Positions 60,773 to 64,000 of a stretch of DNA of 64,000 nucleotides are shown in pieces. Each line of letters begins with the position of its first letter. The first letter of the stretch is position 1. Below the pieces are notes generated by a model. That model ran no database searches, was not told where the DNA came from, and saw nothing but the letters and a program-made list of their open reading frames with translations. The stretch is taken from contig NZ_FNHL01000003.1 in assembly GCF_900103715.1 (NCBI RefSeq), positions 1 to 64,000 of the forward strand. The letters are read 5' to 3'. The DNA comes from Halogranum gelatinilyticum. GTDB lineage: Archaea > Halobacteriota > Halobacteria > Halobacteriales > Haloferacaceae. The translations under genes and the position numbers were made by a program.

Positions 60773-61603
60773 ATGGACGTCCTTGTCACTGGTTCTCACG
60801 GAACGGTCGGTACGGCCCTCACCGAACAGCTCCCCGAAGCGTACGACTACACGCTTCTCGACAGACGGAGGGTCGACGGCGACCATCCGCACGCGACCGA
60901 CGAGTACGAGACCGTCGTCGCCGACGTCGCCGACTACGACGCCATCCGCCCGGCGTTCGACGGCCAGGACGCCGTCGTCCATCTCGCGGGCCACACCGAC
61001 CCAGAAGGGACGTTCGACGACCTGCTCGACACCAACATCGTCGGCACGCACACCGTCTTCGAGGCGGCGCGCGACGCCGGCGTCAACACCGTCGTCTTCG
61101 CGTCGACGAACCACGTCGTCGGGATGTACGAGGTCGCCAACGAGCCGGACATCTACTTCGGCACGGACATCGAGGTCGACCACGAGTCGCCAGTTCGGCC
61201 GGACTCGGAGTACGCCTCCTCGAAGGCGGCGGGCGAGGTCTTCGGCAGACAGTACGCCGAGAACCACGGCATGAACGTCTACGCGCTCCGCATCGGCAGC
61301 GTCCGCGACCCGGCGTACGACCATCCCTTCGGCGACGCCGAGCGCGGCGTCGACGAGGGACGCTGGGCGCGCGACAGCGACGACTACCGGACGCAGGCCG
61401 CCCGGATGAGCTGTCTCTGGCAGTCTCGGCGCGACATCGCACACATGGTCGACTGCAGTCTCCAGGACGACTCGGTCCGCTTCGACGTCTTCTACGGGCT
61501 CAGTGACAACGAGCGCGCGTGGTTCGACATCGACCACGCTCGCGAGAAAATCGGCTACGACCCGTACGACAGTGCCGACGACTGGGATATGCCGCCGAGG
61601 TAG
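60773..61603 (+). CDS. NAD-dependent epimerase/dehydratase family protein (sugar dehydrogenase-like, Azf-related)
   Basis: 276 residues, extended SDR. Cofactor motif VTGSHGTVG (Gly7, Gly10, Gly13), acidic Asp30 after the second strand (favours NAD), and catalytic Tyr147-Lys151 in EYASSKAAG. FASTNHVVGMYE and FYGLSDNERAWFDIDHAREKIGYDP are reminiscent of haloarchaeal NAD-dependent glucose-6-phosphate dehydrogenase Azf and uronate dehydrogenases. The neighbouring fbp and fba genes support a sugar-phosphate role. The exact substrate is not proven. Confidence 0.85.
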   Translation: MDVLVTGSHGTVGTALTEQLPEAYDYTLLDRRRVDGDHPHATDEYETVVADVADYDAIRPAFDGQDAVVHLAGHTDPEGTFDDLLDTNIVGTHTVFEAARDAGVNTVVFASTNHVVGMYEVANEPDIYFGTDIEVDHESPVRPDSEYASSKAAGEVFGRQYAENHGMNVYALRIGSVRDPAYDHPFGDAERGVDEGRWARDSDDYRTQAARMSCLWQSRRDIAHMVDCSLQDDSVRFDVFYGLSDNERAWFDIDHAREKIGYDPYDSADDWDMPPR

Positions 61604-61609
61604 GGCGAG

Positions 61610-62494
61610 TCAGTCCAGTGCGGCTTCGAGTCGCTCGACGAGTCCCTCGTTGCCGACGTGGACCGGGACGCGCTGGTGGAGGTCAGTCGGCTCGACGTCG
61701 AGGATAGAGCCGCTCCCGTCCGATGAGCGGCCGCCCGCAGATTCGATGATGAAGCCGATAGGGTTGCCCTCGAACTGGAGGCGGAGCTTGCCGTTCGGGG
61801 CGGACTGGAGTGCGGGATAGCTGAAGACGCCGCCGTAGGTCAGGACCTGATTGATGTCGCCGATCATCGCGCCGCCGTAGCGCAGTTTCATCGTGTCGTC
61901 GGCTTCGACCTCGTCGGCGTAGTCTGCGAAGTCCGCGGGCCAGTCAGGGACGCGGCCGCCGAAGCCGTAGACCGACGGCTCCTCGGGCAGCGTGACGTCC
62001 TCGCGGATGACCTGTCGTGTCCCGTCGTCGACGAGATACTCGGTGACGCCCTCGTCGTCGGCGGTAATCATCGTCGTGATGGGACCGAAGAGAACGTACG
62101 CGGCACCGACGAGGTCCGCGCCCGACGCGGGCAGCGGGGCGTCGTAGACAGCGACGATGGTCCCCATCGTGTTGTTCGACTGGAGGTTCGACGAGCCGTC
62201 CAGCGGGTCGATGGCGACCGAGAGGTCGCCCGCGTCGTAGTTCTGGCCGTCGTCGTCGGTGTGGACCGCCTTCGTCCGCTCCTCGCTCGCGTACTCGACG
62301 ACGCCGTCGAGGTCGCCGAGACGGTCGAGAAACAGTTCGTCCGCGTAGGAGTCGGCGGCGAGCTGTGTCTCGCCGCTAGGGTTGGTCTCGTCGCTCTTGA
62401 CCCGTCGGCCGGGCAGTGCCTCGCGTATCTCGGGGGCGAGTGCCGCGACGGTGTCGAAGATTTCGGTCAGTCCCTCGGCGTGTTCCGTGGCCAT
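61610..62494 (-). CDS. fbp: Fructose-1,6-bisphosphatase, class I
   Basis: 294 residues. Metal and substrate motifs EYASEER (Glu71, Glu72) and [10 protein letters not shown] (DPLDGSSN at 96-103) are typical. [29 protein letters not shown] and the end [17 protein letters not shown] complete the enzyme. It commits carbon to gluconeogenesis. The ATG at 62494 overlaps the stop of the upstream aldolase gene, so the two are co-translated. Confidence 0.95.
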   Translation of the reverse strand: MATEHAEGLTEIFDTVAALAPEIREALPGRRVKSDETNPSGETQLAADSYADELFLDRLGDLDGVVEYASEERTKAVHTDDDGQNYDAGDLSVAIDPLDGSSNLQSNNTMGTIVAVYDAPLPASGADLVGAAYVLFGPITTMITADDEGVTEYLVDDGTRQVIREDVTLPEEPSVYGFGGRVPDWPADFADYADEVEADDTMKLRYGGAMIGDINQVLTYGGVFSYPALQSAPNGKLRLQFEGNPIGFIIESAGGRSSDGSGSILDVEPTDLHQRVPVHVGNEGLVERLEAALD

Positions 62495-63324
62495 CAGTCG
62501 GAGGTCGCGTCGACGCGGTCGGTCTCGGTACTCGACATCACGCTGAGGGCTTCCTCGGTCGTCTTGTCCTCGAAGATGACCTGCTCGAGTCCGTCGAGCA
62601 ACGCCGTCGGGTTCTCGCGCTGGAAGACGTTGCGGCCGACGGCGAGACCGGAGGCACCGGCGTTCATCGCCGTCTCGACCGTCTCGAGGAAGTCGCGGTC
62701 GCTCGCCTTCGAACCGCCGGACATGACGACCTTCGACTTGCCCGCCACGTCGCAGGCCCACTTCATCGCGTCGGCGGAGCCGGGATACTTGATCTTCGTG
62801 ATGTCGGCCCCGAGTTCGAGACCGAGCCGGGAGGCGTAGGCGATGGTGCTCGCGCTGGTGTCGTTCTTGAGGCCCTGTCCGCGCGGGTAGGACCACATGA
62901 CGACGCCCATGTCGTGATCGCGGGCGGCCTCCTGTGCCTGGCGGAACTCCTCGGCCATCTCGACTTCGTTGTTCGAGCCGCCGTAGAGCGTGAAGCCGAT
63001 GGCGTCCGCGCCCAGTTCGGCGGCGTTCTCGACGGACCAGTTGACCGCGGAGTCCGGCTCGCCCATCCACATGTTGGAGGTGCCGTTGAGCTTCGCGAGG
63101 AGCGTGATGTCGTCCTCGTAGGAGGGGTAGTAGGCCTCTGCGATGCCCTTCTGGACGGCGAGCGCCGTGACGGCGTCGTGGGTCGCGACGTCGAACACCG
63201 TCTCGGGGTCGGCCGATGCGGGGACGTCCGCGAAGTCGACGGGACCGTGCTCCAGCCCGTGGTCGTAGGCGAGAATCAGTGCTTTGTCGTCGCGCGTGAT
63301 CGCGTCGTCGGCGAGCGGGATCAT
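62494..63324 (-). CDS. fba: Class I fructose-bisphosphate aldolase (archaeal type)
   Basis: 276 residues, DhnA-type archaeal aldolase. [37 protein letters not shown] and [19 protein letters not shown] are seen; the Schiff-base Lys is Lys177 or Lys179. [17 protein letters not shown] forms the phosphate site. With fbp immediately after it forms a two-gene gluconeogenic operon. An ADH synthase-type aldolase role is a less likely alternative. Confidence 0.9.
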   Translation of the reverse strand: MIPLADDAITRDDKALILAYDHGLEHGPVDFADVPASADPETVFDVATHDAVTALAVQKGIAEAYYPSYEDDITLLAKLNGTSNMWMGEPDSAVNWSVENAAELGADAIGFTLYGGSNNEVEMAEEFRQAQEAARDHDMGVVMWSYPRGQGLKNDTSASTIAYASRLGLELGADITKIKYPGSADAMKWACDVAGKSKVVMSGGSKASDRDFLETVETAMNAGASGLAVGRNVFQRENPTALLDGLEQVIFEDKTTEEALSVMSSTETDRVDATSD

Positions 63325-63348
63325 CTACTACAATTTCCGGTAACCGTG

Positions 63349-63356
63349 TATAAAAA
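63349..63356 (-). promoter_or_regulatory. TATA box of the fba-fbp operon
   Basis: TTTTTATA on the minus strand lies 25-32 bases before the ATG at 63324, consistent with a leaderless transcript. Confidence 0.65.
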
Positions 63357-63450
63357 TCATTTGACCAGTCGCAAATACCGCGAACGCGAGAAATGTCCGT
63401 GTAGAACGCACCTCGCGTAAAGAAATGGGCGATTCGTTTGAGCAATCAAC

Positions 63451-63468
63451 TTACTACTCAGATAGTAA
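63451..63468. promoter_or_regulatory. TTACTA...TAGTAA inverted repeat upstream of fba
   Basis: Perfect 6-bp inverted repeat with a 6-base spacer, about 127-144 bases before the fba start. The spacing does not fit the published TrmB site TACT-N7/8-GAGTA. It may be an operator of another kind. Confidence 0.4.
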
Positions 63469-63531
63469 AGAATCGGCCACGTCCGATGTGGGACCGCGTC
63501 GGGTCTCCGTCGAACGGAGCCGTCGTGTCCG

Positions 63532-64000
63532 TCAATCGCGGTGTCGCCGTGCAGTCGCCCGCCAGCGACGGACCGTCTCCTCGTCGAGCGCGAGCGCGTC
63601 GGCGACGGTGACGGCGTCGACCGTTGCGAGCCGTCTGACCGACCGGATGCCCCCCTCGTGGAAGCGGGCGACGAGGTCGGCGTCGATGTCGGGAAGCGTC
63701 GAGAGCGCTGTTGGCCGCGACAGCACCTCCCAGACGCTTCCGAGTTCGGGTGTGTCGGCGTCGTCGCCGGGGTGGTTACCGGCGGCCCGTTCGGACGCTT
63801 CCCAGTCGCCGGAGCTTGCCGCGACCCAAGCGCGTTCGGCGTCGCCAAGACCGCGAACCTGGGCGGACCGGCGTTCGAGATCCGCGCCGTCCGAGGTGAA
63901 CGACCACGAGAGCGAGTGTGCACGGCGGATGCGCGCGGCGACACCGGGATTGACGCCCGCGTCGACGAGGTCCGTGTACGAGACGCGCTTGTCGTCGATG
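63532..64000 (-). CDS. Partial protein of unknown function with helix-hairpin-helix-like segments
   Basis: The frame enters from beyond 64000, so the N-terminus is missing; 155 residues are visible. Two stretches, DLVDAGVNPGVAARIRRAHS near the entry and TLPDIDADLVARFHEGGIRS near the end, look like helix-hairpin-helix or related DNA-binding repeats. The middle (SWSFTSDGADLERRSAQVRG) is unlike any family I can name. The C-terminal part (ATVDAVTVADALALDEETVR) could be a second such repeat. Confidence 0.75.
   Translation of the reverse strand, partial: IDDKRVSYTDLVDAGVNPGVAARIRRAHSLSWSFTSDGADLERRSAQVRGLGDAERAWVAASSGDWEASERAAGNHPGDDADTPELGSVWEVLSRPTALSTLPDIDADLVARFHEGGIRSVRRLATVDAVTVADALALDEETVRRWRATARRHRD

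Noticed and set aside
63451-63468. TrmB-binding site upstream of fba
   Set aside because: The published haloarchaeal TrmB site is TACT-N7/8-GAGTA; the spacing and half-sites here differ.
1-64000. tRNA, rRNA or RNase P genes
   Set aside because: I looked for T-loop words such as GGTTCGAATCC and its complement and for conserved rRNA stretches and saw none. A covariance search (tRNAscan-SE, Infernal) could still find a diverged or intron-containing gene.

Overview
The window is chromosomal DNA from an extremely halophilic archaeon (class Halobacteria). The evidence is high GC content, strongly acidic predicted proteins, twin-arginine lipoprotein signals, archaeal transcription factors (TFB, TFS), an NAC protein, a geranylgeranyl reductase, and many genes whose TATA-like box lies 25-32 bases before the start codon, as expected for leaderless transcripts. 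Nothing here fixes the genus. Gene density is high, with short gaps. I saw no tRNA, rRNA, CRISPR array, transposase or prophage gene.

Layout. 1-2236: proline catabolism (an aldehyde dehydrogenase cut by the window edge, a Bat-type HTH regulator, proline dehydrogenase). 2426-7386: complete branched-chain amino acid type ABC transporter, five genes. 7526-10623: DMT transporter, small membrane protein, acylphosphatase, phosphohexomutase. 10789-16030: BMP-type (nucleoside-like) ABC transporter. 16153-21097: geranylgeranyl reductase, M20 amidohydrolase, NhaC-type antiporter. 21273-27540: information-processing and small conserved genes (divergent S10-family protein, Nudix, DUF5787-like, enoyl-CoA hydratase, TFS, TrmI, NAC). 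27640-36231: exported beta-propeller and membrane partner, creatininase-family protein, DUF4397 lipoprotein, M29 aminopeptidase, O-methyltransferase, methylmalonyl-CoA mutase large subunit, lipoprotein. 36297-44317: MenF, a molybdopterin oxidoreductase, RHH regulator, rhomboid protease, METTL5-like methylase, nuclease lipoprotein, TFB. 44386-50661: Agl23-like membrane protein, UspA, ThuA, nucleoside hydrolase, a TIM-barrel-like protein and three very small ORFs. 50772-52144: PyrI-PyrB. 52379-58971: two glutamate dehydrogenases around a CitE-family lyase, a MaoC hydratase, and an acyl-CoA carboxylase beta chain with an epsilon-like N-terminal extension. 59184-60671: HemAT-type aerotaxis sensor. 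60773-63324: sugar dehydrogenase-like SDR, fructose-bisphosphatase and class I aldolase. 63532-64000: partial protein of unknown function with possible helix-hairpin-helix segments.

How parts may work together. The glutamate dehydrogenases, CitE lyase, MaoC hydratase, acyl-CoA carboxylase and methylmalonyl-CoA mutase match steps of the haloarchaeal methylaspartate cycle and propionyl-CoA assimilation, although the glutamate mutase, methylaspartase and CoA-transferase are not in the window. The fbp-fba pair points to gluconeogenesis. The two large ABC systems import amino acids and, probably, nucleosides. No wholly new multi-gene system is evident. The best leads are the epsilon-beta carboxylase fusion, the MaoC protein with Asn in place of the usual Asp, several unexplained intergenic hairpins and palindromes, and very small genes.
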